Positions 17,489-28,942 are shown, counted from the stretch's first letter. The stretch is DNA of 64,000 nt from Pseudomonas muyukensis (GCF_019139535.1 NZ_CP077073.1:2322501-2386500); one strand, 5' to 3'. Notes: generated by a model not told the origin, from the letters alone. Numbers and translations: made by a program.

Positions 17489-18343
17489 TTGGACATCATC
17501 GACACCGCCGCCGCCGAATCGGCGGCCGAAGGCTACACCCGCATCGCCCTGGGCGTGGAATACAAAGGCTCGCGCTACCGCGGCTGGCAGCGCCAGGCCA
17601 GCGGCGTGCCGAGCGTCCAGCAGGCCCTGGAGCAGGCCCTGTCGAAGGTCGCCGACGAGCCGATCAGCGTGATCTGCGCCGGGCGCACCGATGCCGGGGT
17701 GCATGGCTGCGGGCAGATCGTGCATTTCGACACCCGCGCGGTGCGCGACGAGCGCGCCTGGACCCTGGGCACCAACTTCAACCTGCCCCACGACATCAGC
17801 GTGGTCTGGGCCACGCCCATGCCGGCGCATTTCCATGCCCGCTTCAAGGCCTGCGCGCGGCGCTACCGCTACGTGATCTACAACGATCCGATCCGCCCGG
17901 CGCACCTGGCCGAGGAGGTGACCTGGAACCACCGGCCACTGGACGTCGAGCGCATGGCCCTGGCGGCGCAGTACCTGCTGGGCACTCACGATTTCAGCGC
18001 GTTCCGCGCCAGCCAGTGCCAGGCCAAGTCGCCGATCAAGCATATCCACCACCTGCGCGTCTCCCGCCATGGTCAGATGATCGTGCTCGACGTGCGAGCC
18101 ACGGCCTTCCTGCACCACATGGTGCGCAACATCGCCGGCGTGCTGATGACCATCGGTGCCGGCGAGCGACCGGTGCAGTGGGCCCGCGAAGTGCTCGAGG
18201 GGCGCAACCGCCGCGCGGGCGGGGTCACCGCGCACCCCTACGGCCTGTACCTGGTACAGGTGGAGTACCCCGAGGAGTACGCCTTGCCGCAGCGTTACAT
18301 CGGCCCACACTTTCTTACCGGCTACGAGGCGCTGGCGCACTGA
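17489..18343 (+). CDS. truA: tRNA pseudouridine(38-40) synthase TruA
   Basis: This enzyme converts uridines 38-40 of the anticodon stem-loop to pseudouridine. Core sequence RIALGVEYKGSRYRGWQRQ opens the domain. The catalytic Asp lies in CAGRTDAGVHG. HHMVRNIAGVLMTIG is the conserved C-terminal motif. The frame runs upstream into fimV with no ATG, so the in-frame TTG at 17489 is taken as start, giving 284 residues. The Shine-Dalgarno is weak and the exact start is uncertain. Confidence 0.93.
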   Translation: MDIIDTAAAESAAEGYTRIALGVEYKGSRYRGWQRQASGVPSVQQALEQALSKVADEPISVICAGRTDAGVHGCGQIVHFDTRAVRDERAWTLGTNFNLPHDISVVWATPMPAHFHARFKACARRYRYVIYNDPIRPAHLAEEVTWNHRPLDVERMALAAQYLLGTHDFSAFRASQCQAKSPIKHIHHLRVSRHGQMIVLDVRATAFLHHMVRNIAGVLMTIGAGERPVQWAREVLEGRNRRAGGVTAHPYGLYLVQVEYPEEYALPQRYIGPHFLTGYEALAH

Positions 18344-18403
18344 CGGGGCAAGGCGCATTTGCTACCATCGACGCTTTCACCGATCACCCAAGGTTCGCCG
18401 CCC

Positions 18404-19024
18404 ATGAGCAACGTTCGCAGCAAGATCTGCGGGATTACCCGCATCGAGGATGCCCTGGCCGCGGTCGAGGCCGGCGCCGACGCCCTCGGTTTCGTCTTCT
18501 ATGCGCAAAGCCCGCGGGCGGTGGACGTGCGCCAGGCGCGGGCGATCATCGCAGCGCTGCCGCCGTTCGTGACCACCGTGGGCTTGTTCGTCAACGCCTC
18601 GCGTTGCGAGCTCAGCGAGATCCTCGAAGTGGTTCCGTTGGACCTGCTACAGTTCCACGGCGATGAAAGCCCGGCCGACTGCGAGGGTTATCACCGGCCC
18701 TGGATCAAGGCCCTGCGCGTGCGCCCCGGCGATGACCTGGAGGCGGCCTGCCAGCACTACGCAGGCGCCTGCGGCATGCTGCTGGACGCCTATGTGCCAG
18801 GGGTGCCGGGTGGAACCGGCGAGGCCTTCGACTGGTCATTGATCCCTGCGACGCTGAGCAAGCCGATCATCCTGGCGGGCGGCCTGTCGCCCAGCAATGT
18901 CGCCCAGGCCATTCGCCAGGTGCGCCCCTACGCGGTGGATGTCAGTGGCGGCGTGGAGCAGGCCAAGGGCATCAAGGACGCGGCGAAGATCGAGGCCTTC
19001 ATGCAGGCGGTGAAGCAGGCGTGA
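18404..19024 (+). CDS. trpF: phosphoribosylanthranilate isomerase TrpF
   Basis: This monofunctional TIM-barrel enzyme performs the Amadori rearrangement of phosphoribosylanthranilate in tryptophan synthesis. The 206-residue protein starts [20 protein letters not shown], where the KICG Cys is the general base. [28 protein letters not shown] and [11 protein letters not shown] are the other phosphate-binding strands, and the acid Asp lies in LLDAY. The ATG at 18404 gives the standard length. It stands apart from other trp genes, as is normal in Pseudomonas. Confidence 0.96.
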   Translation: MSNVRSKICGITRIEDALAAVEAGADALGFVFYAQSPRAVDVRQARAIIAALPPFVTTVGLFVNASRCELSEILEVVPLDLLQFHGDESPADCEGYHRPWIKALRVRPGDDLEAACQHYAGACGMLLDAYVPGVPGGTGEAFDWSLIPATLSKPIILAGGLSPSNVAQAIRQVRPYAVDVSGGVEQAKGIKDAAKIEAFMQAVKQA

Positions 19025-19243
19025 ACGCGGATGTGACGGCTGGCCGCGCGCCATCGTCCATAGCTTTCGCAGCCCGGTGCTGCCAGGCCGCGCCAGTGCG
19101 CGGGGCAGGCCGGGAGAAAAATTGAAGATGGGGCGGTGCATGGCCAGGCCATGGCCGGCCCATCGTCGCTTTACACAAGAATTTGAGCTCAAGGGCAGGG
19201 CAGGGCCGTCAGGGTCCCCCGGCCAATACTGGAGAAAGCAAGC

Positions 19244-20137
19244 ATGAGCAACTGGTTGGTAGACAAACTGATCCCTTCGATCATGCGTTCCGAGGTGAAG
19301 AAGAGCTCGGTGCCGGAAGGGCTGTGGCACAAGTGCCCGTCCTGCGAGGCCGTGCTGTATCGTCCGGAGCTGGAAAAGACCCTCGACGTCTGCCCCAAGT
19401 GCAACCACCACATGCGCATCGGCGCACGTGCGCGTATCGACATCTTCCTCGATGCCGAAGGCCGCGCCGAACTGGGTGCCGACCTGGAACCGGTCGATCG
19501 CCTGAAGTTCCGTGACGGCAAGAAGTACAAGGACCGCCTGACCGCCGCGCAGAAGCAGACCGGCGAGAAAGACGCGCTGATCTCCATGAGCGGTACCCTG
19601 ATGGGCATGCCGATCGTGGTCAGTGCCTTCGAGTTCTCCTTCATGGGCGGCTCCATGGGCGCCATCGTCGGTGAGCGCTTCGTGCGTGCGGCCAACTATG
19701 CGCTGGAACACCGTTGCCCGATGGTCTGCTTCTCCGCCTCCGGTGGCGCGCGCATGCAGGAAGCGCTGATCTCGCTGATGCAGATGGCCAAGACCTCCGC
19801 GGTGCTGGCGCGCCTGCGCGAAGAAGGCATTCCGTTCATCTCGGTGCTGACCGACCCGGTCTACGGCGGTGTGTCCGCCAGCCTGGCGATGCTCGGCGAC
19901 GTGATCGTCGGCGAACCCAAGGCGCTGATCGGCTTCGCCGGCCCGCGGGTGATCGAGCAGACCGTGCGCGAAAAACTGCCGGAAGGCTTCCAGCGCAGCG
20001 AGTTCCTGCTGGAACACGGCGCCATCGACCTGATCATCTCCCGTGAAGAGCTGCGTCCGCGCCTGGCTCGCCTGCTGGCGCAAATGACCGGCCAGGCCAC
20101 CCCGGAAGCGGCCAAAGAGGTCGCCGCGGTCGCGTGA
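19244..20137 (+). CDS. accD: acetyl-CoA carboxylase carboxyltransferase subunit beta AccD
   Basis: With AccA, this subunit transfers CO2 from carboxybiotin to acetyl-CoA to give malonyl-CoA for fatty-acid synthesis. The 297-residue protein carries the N-terminal C4 zinc ribbon [20 protein letters not shown] plus PKC. The crotonase-like carboxyltransferase core follows, including [10 protein letters not shown] and [20 protein letters not shown]. The ATG at 19244 has GGAG upstream. folC starts one base inside its stop codon. Confidence 0.97.
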   Translation: MSNWLVDKLIPSIMRSEVKKSSVPEGLWHKCPSCEAVLYRPELEKTLDVCPKCNHHMRIGARARIDIFLDAEGRAELGADLEPVDRLKFRDGKKYKDRLTAAQKQTGEKDALISMSGTLMGMPIVVSAFEFSFMGGSMGAIVGERFVRAANYALEHRCPMVCFSASGGARMQEALISLMQMAKTSAVLARLREEGIPFISVLTDPVYGGVSASLAMLGDVIVGEPKALIGFAGPRVIEQTVREKLPEGFQRSEFLLEHGAIDLIISREELRPRLARLLAQMTGQATPEAAKEVAAVA

Positions 20138-21444
20138 TGAACCAGCGCACCTTGGGCGACTGGCTCGCCTACCTCGAGCAGCTGCACCCCTCGGCCATCG
20201 ACATGGGCCTGGAGCGTTCGCAACAGGTGCTGGCGCGCCTGGGCCTGGGCAAGCTGGCGCCGCGCGTGGTGACGGTGACCGGCACCAACGGCAAGGGCTC
20301 GACCTGTGCCTTCGTCGCCGCGTTGTTGCGTGCCCAGGGGCTCAAGGTCGGGGTCTACAGCTCGCCGCACCTGCTGCGCTACAACGAGCGGGTACTGCTC
20401 GATGGCGCCGAGGCCAGCGATGAGCAACTGTGCCAGGCCTTCGCCGCCGTCGAGGCGGCGCGGGGCGAGATTTCGCTGACTTATTTTGAAATGGGCACCC
20501 TGGCGGCGTTCTGGCTGTTCAGGCAGGCGGCGCTGGATGCCGTGGTGCTCGAGGTCGGCCTGGGTGGCCGGCTGGATGCGGTCAACCTGGTGGATGCCGA
20601 TATTTCGCTGGTCACCAGCATCGGCGTCGATCACACCGATTACCTGGGCGACACCCGTGAATCGGTGGCGTTCGAGAAGGCCGGGATCTTCCGTGCCGGC
20701 AAGCCGGCCCTGTGTGGCGACCTGGATCCGCCGCAACCCTTGCTGGACAAGGTGCGCGAGCTCGGTTGCCGGTTCTTCCTGCGTGGCCGCGATTTCGATC
20801 TGGCCGTGAATGGCGAGCACTGGCAATGGCATGGTAGCCAGCTCGACGGCGCGACGGTTCAGTTGCGCGACCTGCCGTTGCTCGACCTGCCGATGGAGAA
20901 CGCCAGTCTGGCGCTGCAAGCCTTCCTGCTCATGGGCCTGCCTTGGGACGAGGCGCAGGTGCGCCAGGCGTTGCAGGCGGCGCGGATCACCGGGCGTCTC
21001 GACCGGCGTACGCTGAGCTTCAAGGGCAGGCGTATCGAGCTGATGCTGGATGTCGGTCACAACCCCCACGCAGCCGAGTACCTGGCGCGCCGCCTGGCGG
21101 CACGGCCGGCACAAGGGCGGCGGCTGGCGGTGTTCGGCCTGCTCGCCGACAAGGACCTGCCAGGCGTGCTCGCACCATTGCATGCCCTGGTCGATGAGTG
21201 GGCGGTGACGCCCCTCGCCACGCCGCGTACCCGCCCGGCCGCCGAGCTGGCCCAGGCCTTGACGAACCTCGGGGCGCCGGTGAAGTCTTACGCCAGTGTC
21301 GCTGCCGCCCTCGAGGGGCAGTGCGCGCGGGCGACGGCGGATGACCAGATCCTGCTGTTCGGTTCGTTTTTCTGCGTCGGCGAGGCCTTGGCCTGGCTCG
21401 AGCGGCAGGTCCCAGAGGATGGAGTAGATGGCAGTGCTGGATAA
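20137..21444 (+). CDS. folC: bifunctional folylpolyglutamate/dihydrofolate synthase FolC
   Basis: This ATP-dependent ligase adds glutamate to dihydropteroate and folates. The 435-residue protein has the Mur-ligase P-loop VTGTNGKGSTCAFVAALLRA, the ribokinase-like EVGLGGRLDAVN segment and DHTDYLGDTRESVAFEKAGI. The C-terminal domain includes DVGHNPHAAEYLARRL. The ATG at 20137 overlaps the accD TGA by one base, and a GTG one codon earlier is possible. accD-folC-dedD-cvpA-purF is also the E. coli order. Confidence 0.95.
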   Translation: MNQRTLGDWLAYLEQLHPSAIDMGLERSQQVLARLGLGKLAPRVVTVTGTNGKGSTCAFVAALLRAQGLKVGVYSSPHLLRYNERVLLDGAEASDEQLCQAFAAVEAARGEISLTYFEMGTLAAFWLFRQAALDAVVLEVGLGGRLDAVNLVDADISLVTSIGVDHTDYLGDTRESVAFEKAGIFRAGKPALCGDLDPPQPLLDKVRELGCRFFLRGRDFDLAVNGEHWQWHGSQLDGATVQLRDLPLLDLPMENASLALQAFLLMGLPWDEAQVRQALQAARITGRLDRRTLSFKGRRIELMLDVGHNPHAAEYLARRLAARPAQGRRLAVFGLLADKDLPGVLAPLHALVDEWAVTPLATPRTRPAAELAQALTNLGAPVKSYASVAAALEGQCARATADDQILLFGSFFCVGEALAWLERQVPEDGVDGSAG

Positions 21445-22066
21445 AGGGATGAAACAGCGCATGGTCGGTGCGCTGGTGCTGGTGGCGCTGGCGGTGATCT
21501 TCCTGCCGATGCTGTTCACCCGCGAGGACGAGATGCGCCAGGTGCGTGTCGAGGCGCCGCAAGCGCCGGCCATGCCGAGCCTGCCGCAGGTGCAGGTGGA
21601 CCCGGTGGCGGTGCCCGAGCCACAGCCGTTGCCTGAACCGGTGGTGGTCGAGGAGTCCAGCGCGCCAGTGGCCACGCCCAGCCAGCCGATTGCCCCGGCA
21701 CCTTCGGCGCTGCCGCCAGCGGCCAAGCCCCAGGTCCAGGCGCCTGCGCCCAAGGCTGCGCCGGCTCCGGCAGCCAGCGCGCCGGTGGCCAAGCCGACGG
21801 TGCCGGCGAAGATCGACGTCAACGGTCTGCCGGTGAGCTGGTCGATCCAGCTGGCCAGCCTGTCCAACCGCGGCGGTGCCGACACCTTGCAGAAAACCCT
21901 GCGCAGCCAGGGCTACAACGCCTACATCCGCTCGGCCGATGGCATGAACCGGGTGTTCGTCGGGCCGCTGATCGAGCGCGCCGAGGCCGAGCGCCTGCGT
22001 GACGTGATCAACCGCCAGCACAACCTCAAAGGCTTCGTGGTGCGCTTCCAGCCCGAGCGCGGCTGA
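21428..22066 (+). CDS. dedD: SPOR-domain cell-division protein, DedD-like
   Basis: This 212-residue bitopic inner-membrane protein has a short cytoplasmic N-terminus and one transmembrane helix (residues about 11-29, RMVGALVLVALAVIFLPML). A Pro/Ala/Val-rich periplasmic linker follows, then a C-terminal SPOR domain from about residue 132 (PVSWSIQLASLSNRGGADTL). SPOR domains bind denuded glycan at the septum. The start overlaps the folC end by 17 bases. The gene sits where E. coli has dedD. A later ATG at 21449 is possible. Confidence 0.85.
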   Translation: MAVLDKGMKQRMVGALVLVALAVIFLPMLFTREDEMRQVRVEAPQAPAMPSLPQVQVDPVAVPEPQPLPEPVVVEESSAPVATPSQPIAPAPSALPPAAKPQVQAPAPKAAPAPAASAPVAKPTVPAKIDVNGLPVSWSIQLASLSNRGGADTLQKTLRSQGYNAYIRSADGMNRVFVGPLIERAEAERLRDVINRQHNLKGFVVRFQPERG

Positions 22067-22091
22067 TGCCCATCTCTGGGCATGCACGTCC

Positions 22092-22211
22092 CCCTGTAGG
22101 AGCGACCTTGTGTCGCGAAGGGGCTGCGCAGCAGCCCCAGGATCTCAGCGTCGAAGTAGAAATCGCTGGGGCTGCTTTGCAGCCCTTTCGCGACGCAAGG
22201 CCGCTCCTACA
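22092..22211. repeat. REPIN, CTGTAGGAGCG family
   Basis: CCCTGTAGGAGCGACCTTGT at 22092 is paired with an inverted copy ending GGCCGCTCCTACA near 22211. The centre holds the imperfect hairpin GGGGCTGCGCAGCAGCCCC and its partner GGGGCTGCTTTGCAGCCC. It separates dedD from cvpA. Confidence 0.9.
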
Positions 22212-22330
22212 CAAACCAATAAAGCTGTCCCTGAAGTCAGCCTGCAGCCCTTCAAACTCCTGACATTCCGCTTACCCCAAGCCCGTTGCTCTGGTAAAAT
22301 GCGCCGCCTCAAACGTCGGCAGGCAGCACC

Positions 22331-22885
22331 GTGGCATTTACCTGGGTTGATTGGGCGATCATTGCGATCATCGCCGTTTCCTCACTGATCAGTCTCAAGC
22401 GCGGCTTCGTCAAGGAAGCCTTGTCCCTGCTCATCTGGATAGTCGCCGGCGCGGTGGCCTGGATGTTCGGCGGGTCGCTGTCACAGTACCTGGAAAGCTA
22501 TATCCAGACCCCTTCCGCGCGGGTCATCGCCGGCTGCGCCATACTGTTCGTCGCCACCTTGCTGGTGGGGGCGATGCTCAACTTCCTTATCGGCGAGCTG
22601 ATTCGCGTGACCGGGCTGTCCGGCACCGACCGCTTTCTCGGCATGGCCTTCGGCGCCGCGCGCGGGGCCCTGCTGGTGGTGGTGGCCGTCGGGCTGCTGA
22701 GCCTGGGGCCGGTACAGCAGGATCCGTGGTGGCAGGAATCACGCCTGATACCACAATTTCTATTGGTAGCCGACTGGTCGAAAAACCTCATACTGGGGTT
22801 CACCGGCCAGTGGATGTCCAGTGGGGTCAGCGCACCCGTTGACCTTCCGTTCAAGGAACAGCTGCTCGGACCTACCCGGCCCTGA
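22331..22885 (+). CDS. cvpA: CvpA family membrane protein
   Basis: This 184-residue inner-membrane protein was named for colicin V production, and its precise activity is unknown. Four hydrophobic segments are seen at about 5-23, 28-46, 65-85 and 101-122. The conserved ISLKRGFVKEALSLLIWIVA lies in the first loop and second helix. The start is GTG at 22331. It lies just upstream of purF, as in E. coli. The REPIN upstream may mark an internal boundary of the folC-purF operon. Confidence 0.92.
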   Translation: MAFTWVDWAIIAIIAVSSLISLKRGFVKEALSLLIWIVAGAVAWMFGGSLSQYLESYIQTPSARVIAGCAILFVATLLVGAMLNFLIGELIRVTGLSGTDRFLGMAFGAARGALLVVVAVGLLSLGPVQQDPWWQESRLIPQFLLVADWSKNLILGFTGQWMSSGVSAPVDLPFKEQLLGPTRP

Positions 22886-22927
22886 GCGCTTTTCACTCAA
22901 GTTTCATCAAAGTAGGGGTTGCGTCGC

Positions 22928-24433
<1,506 letters not shown>

Positions 24434-24448
24434 TTTGGGAGCGACGGC

Positions 24449-25660
24449 ATGACCGATCAATGGGATGCCGGTCGACTGGACAGTGACCTCGAGGGTGTCG
24501 GCTTCGACACCCTGGCGGTGCGCGCCGGTCAGAACCGCACACCGGAGGCCGAGCACAGCGAAGCGCTGTTCCTGACCTCCAGCTATGTCTTCCGCACGGC
24601 CGCCGACGCCGCCGCGCGCTTTGCCGGCGAAACGCCGGGCAACGTCTACTCGCGCTACACCAACCCCACCGTGCGCGCCTTCGAAGAGCGCCTGGCGGCC
24701 ATGGAAGGCGCCGAACAGGCCGTGGCGACCTCCACCGGCATGGCGGCGATCCTCGCCGTGGTCATGTCGCTGTGCAGTGCTGGTGACCATGTGCTGGTGT
24801 CGCAGAGCGTATTCGGCTCGACCATCAGCCTGTTCGAAAAGTATTTCAAGCGCTTCGGCGTGCAGGTGGACTACGTGCCGCTGGTCGACCTGAGCGGCTG
24901 GGAAAAGGCCATCAAAGCCAATACCAAGCTGCTGATCGTCGAGTCGCCGTCCAACCCGCTGGCCGAGCTGGTGGATATCAGCGCCCTGGCCGAGATCGCC
25001 CACGCCCGTGGCGCGATGCTGGTCGTGGACAACTGCTTCAGTACCCCGGCCTTGCAGCAGCCGCTCAAGCTCGGCGCCGACATCGTGTTCCATTCGGCCA
25101 CCAAGTTCATCGACGGCCAGGGCCGCTGCATGGGTGGTGTGGTCGCTGGCCGTGCCGAGCAGATGAAAGAAGTGGTGGGCTTCCTGCGCACCGCCGGGCC
25201 GACCCTCAGCCCGTTCAATGCCTGGATCTTCACCAAGGGCCTGGAGACGCTCAAGCTGCGCATGCGGGCCCACTGCGAGAGCGCCCAGCAGCTGGCGCAA
25301 TGGCTGGAGCAGCAGGACGGCGTGGAAAAAGTGCATTACGCCGGCCTGCCGAGCCACCCGCAGCACGAACTGGCCAAGCGCCAGATGAGCAGCTTCGGCG
25401 CGGTGCTCAGCTTCGAGGTCAAGGGCGGCAAGGAAGGCGCCTGGCGCTTCATCGACGCCACCCGGGTGATTTCGATCACCACCAACCTGGGCGACAGCAA
25501 GACCACCATCGCCCACCCGGCGACCACCTCCCACGGCCGCCTGACGCCGCAGGAGCGTGAAGCGGCGGGTATCCGCGACAGCCTGGTCCGCGTGGCGGTC
25601 GGCCTCGAAGACGTGGCCGACCTGCAGGCGGACCTGGCGCGCGGCCTGGCGGCGCTGTGA
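24449..25660 (+). CDS. metZ: O-succinylhomoserine sulfhydrylase MetZ
   Basis: This PLP enzyme makes homocysteine from O-succinylhomoserine and sulfide, the direct sulfhydrylation route to methionine used by pseudomonads. The 403-residue Cys/Met-metabolism protein has [17 protein letters not shown] and the PLP lysine Lys219 in [21 protein letters not shown] carries the pyridine-binding Asp. It starts 15 bases after purF and its stop overlaps an SDR gene. Confidence 0.95.
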   Translation: MTDQWDAGRLDSDLEGVGFDTLAVRAGQNRTPEAEHSEALFLTSSYVFRTAADAAARFAGETPGNVYSRYTNPTVRAFEERLAAMEGAEQAVATSTGMAAILAVVMSLCSAGDHVLVSQSVFGSTISLFEKYFKRFGVQVDYVPLVDLSGWEKAIKANTKLLIVESPSNPLAELVDISALAEIAHARGAMLVVDNCFSTPALQQPLKLGADIVFHSATKFIDGQGRCMGGVVAGRAEQMKEVVGFLRTAGPTLSPFNAWIFTKGLETLKLRMRAHCESAQQLAQWLEQQDGVEKVHYAGLPSHPQHELAKRQMSSFGAVLSFEVKGGKEGAWRFIDATRVISITTNLGDSKTTIAHPATTSHGRLTPQEREAAGIRDSLVRVAVGLEDVADLQADLARGLAAL

Positions 25661-26430
25661 TCGACTGGAAGGGTGGCGAGCCGGACCATAACGGTCGGGT
25701 AGCCCTGGTGACCGGGGCCGCGCGCGGCATCGGCCTGGGCATCGCCGCCTGGCTGGTCTGCGAAGGCTGGCAGGTGGTCCTCAGCGATCTCGACCGTCAG
25801 CGTGGGCCCAAGGTGGCCAAGGCGCTGGGTGACAATGCCTCGTTCATCAGCATGGACGTGGCCGACGAAGCCCAGGTCAGTGCCGGGGTGTCCGAAGTGC
25901 TGGGCCGGTTTGGCCGGCTGGATGCCCTGGTGTGCAACGCGGCGATCGCCAACCCGCACAACCAGACCCTCGAGAGCCTGTCGCTGGCGCAGTGGAACCG
26001 TGTGCTGGCGGTCAACCTCAATGGCCCGATGCTGCTGGCCAAGCATTGTGCGCCCTACCTGCGTGCCCATGGCGGGGCAATCGTCAACCTGACGTCCACC
26101 CGCGCCCGGCAGTCGGAACCGGACACCGAGGCCTATGCGGCAAGCAAGGGTGGCCTGGTGGCCCTGACCCACGCCCTGGCCATGAGCCTGGGGCCGGAGA
26201 TTCGCGTCAACGCCGTCAGCCCCGGCTGGATCGATGCCCGTGATCCGTCGCAGCGCCGTGCCGAACCGCTGACCGAAGCCGATCATGCCCAGCATCCGGC
26301 GGGCAGGGTAGGGACGGTGGAGGATGTCGCGGCGCTGGTGGCGTGGCTGCTGTCGCGCCAGGCGGGGTTCGTCACTGGCCAGGAGTTCGTGGTCGATGGC
26401 GGCATGACCCGCAAGATGATCTACACCTGA
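25657..26430 (+). CDS. short-chain dehydrogenase/reductase
   Basis: This 257-residue classical SDR starts with GTG overlapping the metZ stop (GTGA), which suggests translational coupling. It has the cofactor motif TGAARGIG (residues 19-26), CNAA in place of NNAG (93-96), a Ser/Thr-rich catalytic strand NLTSTRA, and the Tyr150-x3-Lys154 pair in YAASK. Asp after the second strand (LSDLDR) suggests NAD(H) preference. The substrate is unknown. A strong terminator ends the operon. Confidence 0.88.
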   Translation: MIDWKGGEPDHNGRVALVTGAARGIGLGIAAWLVCEGWQVVLSDLDRQRGPKVAKALGDNASFISMDVADEAQVSAGVSEVLGRFGRLDALVCNAAIANPHNQTLESLSLAQWNRVLAVNLNGPMLLAKHCAPYLRAHGGAIVNLTSTRARQSEPDTEAYAASKGGLVALTHALAMSLGPEIRVNAVSPGWIDARDPSQRRAEPLTEADHAQHPAGRVGTVEDVAALVAWLLSRQAGFVTGQEFVVDGGMTRKMIYT

Positions 26431-26455
26431 GCTGTAACCTATTGAGATGCAAGAG

Positions 26456-26481
26456 AAATGGGCCGAGGGCCCATTTTTTTT
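26456..26481 (+). terminator. rho-independent terminator of the purF-metZ-SDR operon
   Basis: AAATGGGCC (26456-26464) and GGCCCATTT (26468-26476) form a perfect 9-bp stem with a GAG loop, followed by Ts to 26481. Confidence 0.92.
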
Positions 26482-26500
26482 GTCGGTTGTGCCGGCCCTG

Positions 26501-26565
26501 TCGCGGGGCAAGCCCGCTCCCACGCTGCGAGCGTTTGCTTCTGAGGCCGGGCTTGCCCCACGATC
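26501..26565. repeat. Inverted REP pair before the tRNA operon
   Basis: GCGGGGCAAGCCCGCTCCCA and the degenerate inverted copy GGCCGGGCTTGCCCCACGAT flank about 20 bases. Confidence 0.75.
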
Positions 26566-26609
26566 AGGCTGCTTTTTTGCCTTTTTTTAAAAAAACTTCA
26601 ATGGGGGTA

Positions 26610-26638
26610 TTGACTTAGCATCGGTACCTGCGTAAATT
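26610..26638 (+). promoter_or_regulatory. sigma-70 promoter of the tRNA operon
   Basis: TTGACT at 26610-26615 and TAAATT at 26633-26638 are separated by the ideal 17 bases. A GC-rich discriminator follows (CGCGGCCTC), as expected for a stringently controlled stable-RNA promoter. It lies about 40 bases before the first tRNA. Confidence 0.8.
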
Positions 26639-26679
26639 TCGCGGCCTCAGCGAAGCAAACGCAACAAGCAACATCGCGG

Positions 26680-26755
26680 GGGTGATTAGCTCAGCCGGGA
26701 GAGCATCTGCCTTACAAGCAGAGGGTCGGCGGTTCGATCCCGTCATCACCCACCA
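26680..26755 (+). tRNA. tRNA-Val (anticodon TAC)
   Basis: This is a 76-base cloverleaf. Acceptor GGGTGAT pairs with ATCACCC. The anticodon arm TCTGC-CTTACAA-GCAGA gives TAC. The T arm carries GTTCGATCC, and CCA is encoded (26753-26755). It is the first gene of the tRNA operon. Confidence 0.97.
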
Positions 26756-26834
26756 CTTCCTGAGGCGTTCCTGGTTCAACGGTTTCGAAAGAAGCACGTT
26801 GGCAGAGAGGAGCAGGACGCAAGTCCAACACTGC

Positions 26835-26911
26835 GCGGCGGTAGTTCAGTCGGTTAGAATACCGGCCTGTCACGCCGGGGGTCGCGGGTTCGAGTCCCGT
26901 CCGCCGCGCCA
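26835..26911 (+). tRNA. tRNA-Asp (anticodon GTC), copy 1
   Basis: This is a 77-base cloverleaf. Acceptor GCGGCGG pairs with CCGCCGC, the loop CTGTCAC gives anticodon GTC, and CCA is encoded. It differs from the next two copies by one acceptor base pair (G-C against A-T). Confidence 0.97.
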
Positions 26912-26994
26912 TTTTTCTCCAGATGGGTGCTTGCACCGGTCTGAGGCCGCAAGGCCAGATCCCAGTTTCAATCAGGCGCAAGCCTGAACGATAC

Positions 26995-27071
26995 GCAGCG
27001 GTAGTTCAGTCGGTTAGAATACCGGCCTGTCACGCCGGGGGTCGCGGGTTCGAGTCCCGTCCGCTGCGCCA
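26995..27071 (+). tRNA. tRNA-Asp (anticodon GTC), copy 2
   Basis: Acceptor GCAGCGG pairs with CCGCTGC; the rest of the body is the same as copy 1, with encoded CCA. It shares its 5' flank (AGATCCCAGTTTCAATC...) with copy 3, so the two arose by local duplication. Confidence 0.97.
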
Positions 27072-27112
27072 TCTTCTGCCACGAGCCCCTTGAACAGCTC
27101 GTAGCAAACCAG

Positions 27113-27139
27113 AAAAGGCGATGACAAGTCGCCTTTTTT
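27113..27139 (+). terminator. rho-independent terminator between tRNA-Asp copies 2 and 3
   Basis: AAAAGGCGA (27113-27121) pairs with TCGCCTTTT (27129-27137), then Ts follow. It may end most transcripts before copy 3, unless copy 3 has its own promoter. Confidence 0.8.
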
Positions 27140-27221
27140 GTTGCCTGGCTTTCGCGCTCCCGCGCTCCCGCGCTTGAAAGCTCAGATCCCAGTTTCAATC
27201 GGGTGCAAGCCCGAACGATAC

Positions 27222-27298
27222 GCAGCGGTAGTTCAGTCGGTTAGAATACCGGCCTGTCACGCCGGGGGTCGCGGGTTCGAGTCCCGTCCGCTGCGCCA
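27222..27298 (+). tRNA. tRNA-Asp (anticodon GTC), copy 3
   Basis: The body is the same as copy 2 across all 77 bases by eye, with acceptor GCAGCGG/CCGCTGC, anticodon GTC and encoded CCA. The duplicated flank begins near 27185. Confidence 0.97.
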
Positions 27299-27334
27299 TC
27301 TTCGCCTCGAGGCCCTTGAACACCTCGAAGCTGC

Positions 27335-27364
27335 AAAAAAAGCGACCTGCGGGTCGCTTTTTTT
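27335..27364. terminator. bidirectional terminator between tRNA-Asp and the chemoreceptor gene
   Basis: The A-tract and GCGACC (27342-27347), TGCG loop, GGTCGC (27352-27357) and T-tract form a symmetrical hairpin that can end the tRNA operon and the convergent chemoreceptor gene. Confidence 0.88.
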
Positions 27365-27391
27365 GTGCCTGGCATTTGCCGCGCCGCCTGT

Positions 27392-28942
27392 TCACAGGCG
27401 GAAGTTACCGACCAGGCCTTGCAGTTCATCGCCCAGACGCTTGAGCCCGGTCGAAGCCGTTTCGATTTCCCGGGTGGCATCGAGCGAGTGTTCGGCCACA
27501 TCCCGCACATTGTCGACATTGCCGCGAATGGTCTCGACCACGGCGTTCTGCTGCTCGGTGCTGGCGGCAATCTGCTGGTTCATGCCCTGGATGTCATCGA
27601 CGCTGCGGGTGATGACCTGCAGCGCCGCGCCGGCCTGGTTGGCCAACTGCACGGTGTCGCCGGCCACATCGCGGCTGCCATGCATGCGTTCGACGGCGCG
27701 ACGGGCACCGGTCTGCAAGGTGGCGACCAGGGTCTCGATCTCGGCGGTGGAGCGCTGGGTGCGCTGGGCCAGGCCGCGCACCTCGTCGGCGACCACCGCG
27801 AAGCCGCGCCCGGCCTCACCGGCGCGCGCGGCTTCGATGGCGGCATTGAGCGCCAGCAGGTTGGTCTGCTCGGCCACCGAATGGATCACGCTCATGATGC
27901 TGCCGATCTGTTCGGTGGCGGCCGACAGTTGCTGCACGGCCTCGGTGCTGTCGTCGATGTCCTCGGCCAATTGGATGACCTGGCGTTGGGTATCGATCAC
28001 TACCTGCTGGCTCAGCGCGGCCTGGTCGCTGGCCTCGCGAGTGGCTGCACTGGCCAGTGAGCTGTTCTGGGCGACTTCCTGCACCGCGCAGGCCATCTGG
28101 CTCATGGCGGTCGCCACCTGATGGGTTTCGCCGCGCTGGCTGATGGCGCCATGGCTGGTGCGCTCGATCACGCTGGCCAGTGCCGTGGAAGCGCCGGCCA
28201 GCCGGGCGCTGACCTGGCCAATGCCTTGCAGGATGCCACGCAGGTTGCCGCTACTGCGCTCCAGCGCGCGCAGCAGCAGGCCGAATTCGTCCTGGCGGGC
28301 AGGCAGGCTGGTGGCGCGCAAGTCGCCTTCGCCGATTCGGCGCGCCATGTCGAGGGCTTGCAGCAAGGGGGTGCAGATCTGCCGGATCAGTAACCAGGCC
28401 ACCAGGCATGCCAGCAGCAGCGTCAGGCAGAACAGGCCGAGCATCAGGGCACGGCGCTGGCTGAACTCATGGGCGCTGACCGCGTTTTGCTCGGTGATCA
28501 GGGTGTTGATCTGCTCTATCGCCAGCAGCACTTGCTGCAGTTGCTGCCTGCCGGCCGCCCCGGCCAGTTGTTCGGTGCCGCCCTGCAGGCGCCGGTCAAG
28601 GTTTTGCAGGTATTCGCCCATCAGGGTACGGGTGGCGCCCAGGGCGGCCTGGGCCTGTGGGTTGGGCATTTTCGCCAGGTTTTCGTCGATCAGCCTGTCC
28701 ATCTGCCGGTAGGCCTGGCGCAGGGTGGCCAGGTCGGCAGGGGCGTGGTCAAGGGCGTAGGCCAGCTGGGCGGCGCGAATATCGTTGAGGTGATCGAGGA
28801 TGTAGTTCACCGATACCAGGCGTTCGGCGCGGTGGGTCAGGCTGCCCAGGCTGAGGGTGGCGGTAAGGGCGAGCAAGGCGACCAGGACCACCAGCGGGGT
28901 GAGACTCAGGAGTAGTTTCAGGCGTACCGAGAGATTTTTCAC
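27392..28942 (-). CDS. methyl-accepting chemotaxis transducer
   Basis: This 516-residue transmembrane chemoreceptor feeds the CheA/CheY pathway. TM1 lies at about 8-32 ([20 protein letters not shown]). A periplasmic helical domain of about 150 residues follows, of four-helix-bundle type with no recognisable ligand motif. TM2 lies at about 187-210 ([19 protein letters not shown]). A HAMP linker and the signalling domain come next, with hairpin tip [20 protein letters not shown]. There is no C-terminal CheR-docking pentapeptide. The ligand is unknown. Confidence 0.93.
   Translation of the reverse strand: MKNLSVRLKLLLSLTPLVVLVALLALTATLSLGSLTHRAERLVSVNYILDHLNDIRAAQLAYALDHAPADLATLRQAYRQMDRLIDENLAKMPNPQAQAALGATRTLMGEYLQNLDRRLQGGTEQLAGAAGRQQLQQVLLAIEQINTLITEQNAVSAHEFSQRRALMLGLFCLTLLLACLVAWLLIRQICTPLLQALDMARRIGEGDLRATSLPARQDEFGLLLRALERSSGNLRGILQGIGQVSARLAGASTALASVIERTSHGAISQRGETHQVATAMSQMACAVQEVAQNSSLASAATREASDQAALSQQVVIDTQRQVIQLAEDIDDSTEAVQQLSAATEQIGSIMSVIHSVAEQTNLLALNAAIEAARAGEAGRGFAVVADEVRGLAQRTQRSTAEIETLVATLQTGARRAVERMHGSRDVAGDTVQLANQAGAALQVITRSVDDIQGMNQQIAASTEQQNAVVETIRGNVDNVRDVAEHSLDATREIETASTGLKRLGDELQGLVGNFRL

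Larger units (their letters stand above)
26957..27298. repeat. Duplicated tRNA-Asp segment, 227-base period
   Basis: Positions 26957-27071 and 27185-27298 are near-identical, covering about 38 bases of leader plus the full tRNA. The leader differs at only a few bases (ATCAGGCGCAAGCCTGAACG against ATCGGGTGCAAGCCCGAACG), and its small hairpin is kept by paired changes. Confidence 0.85.
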
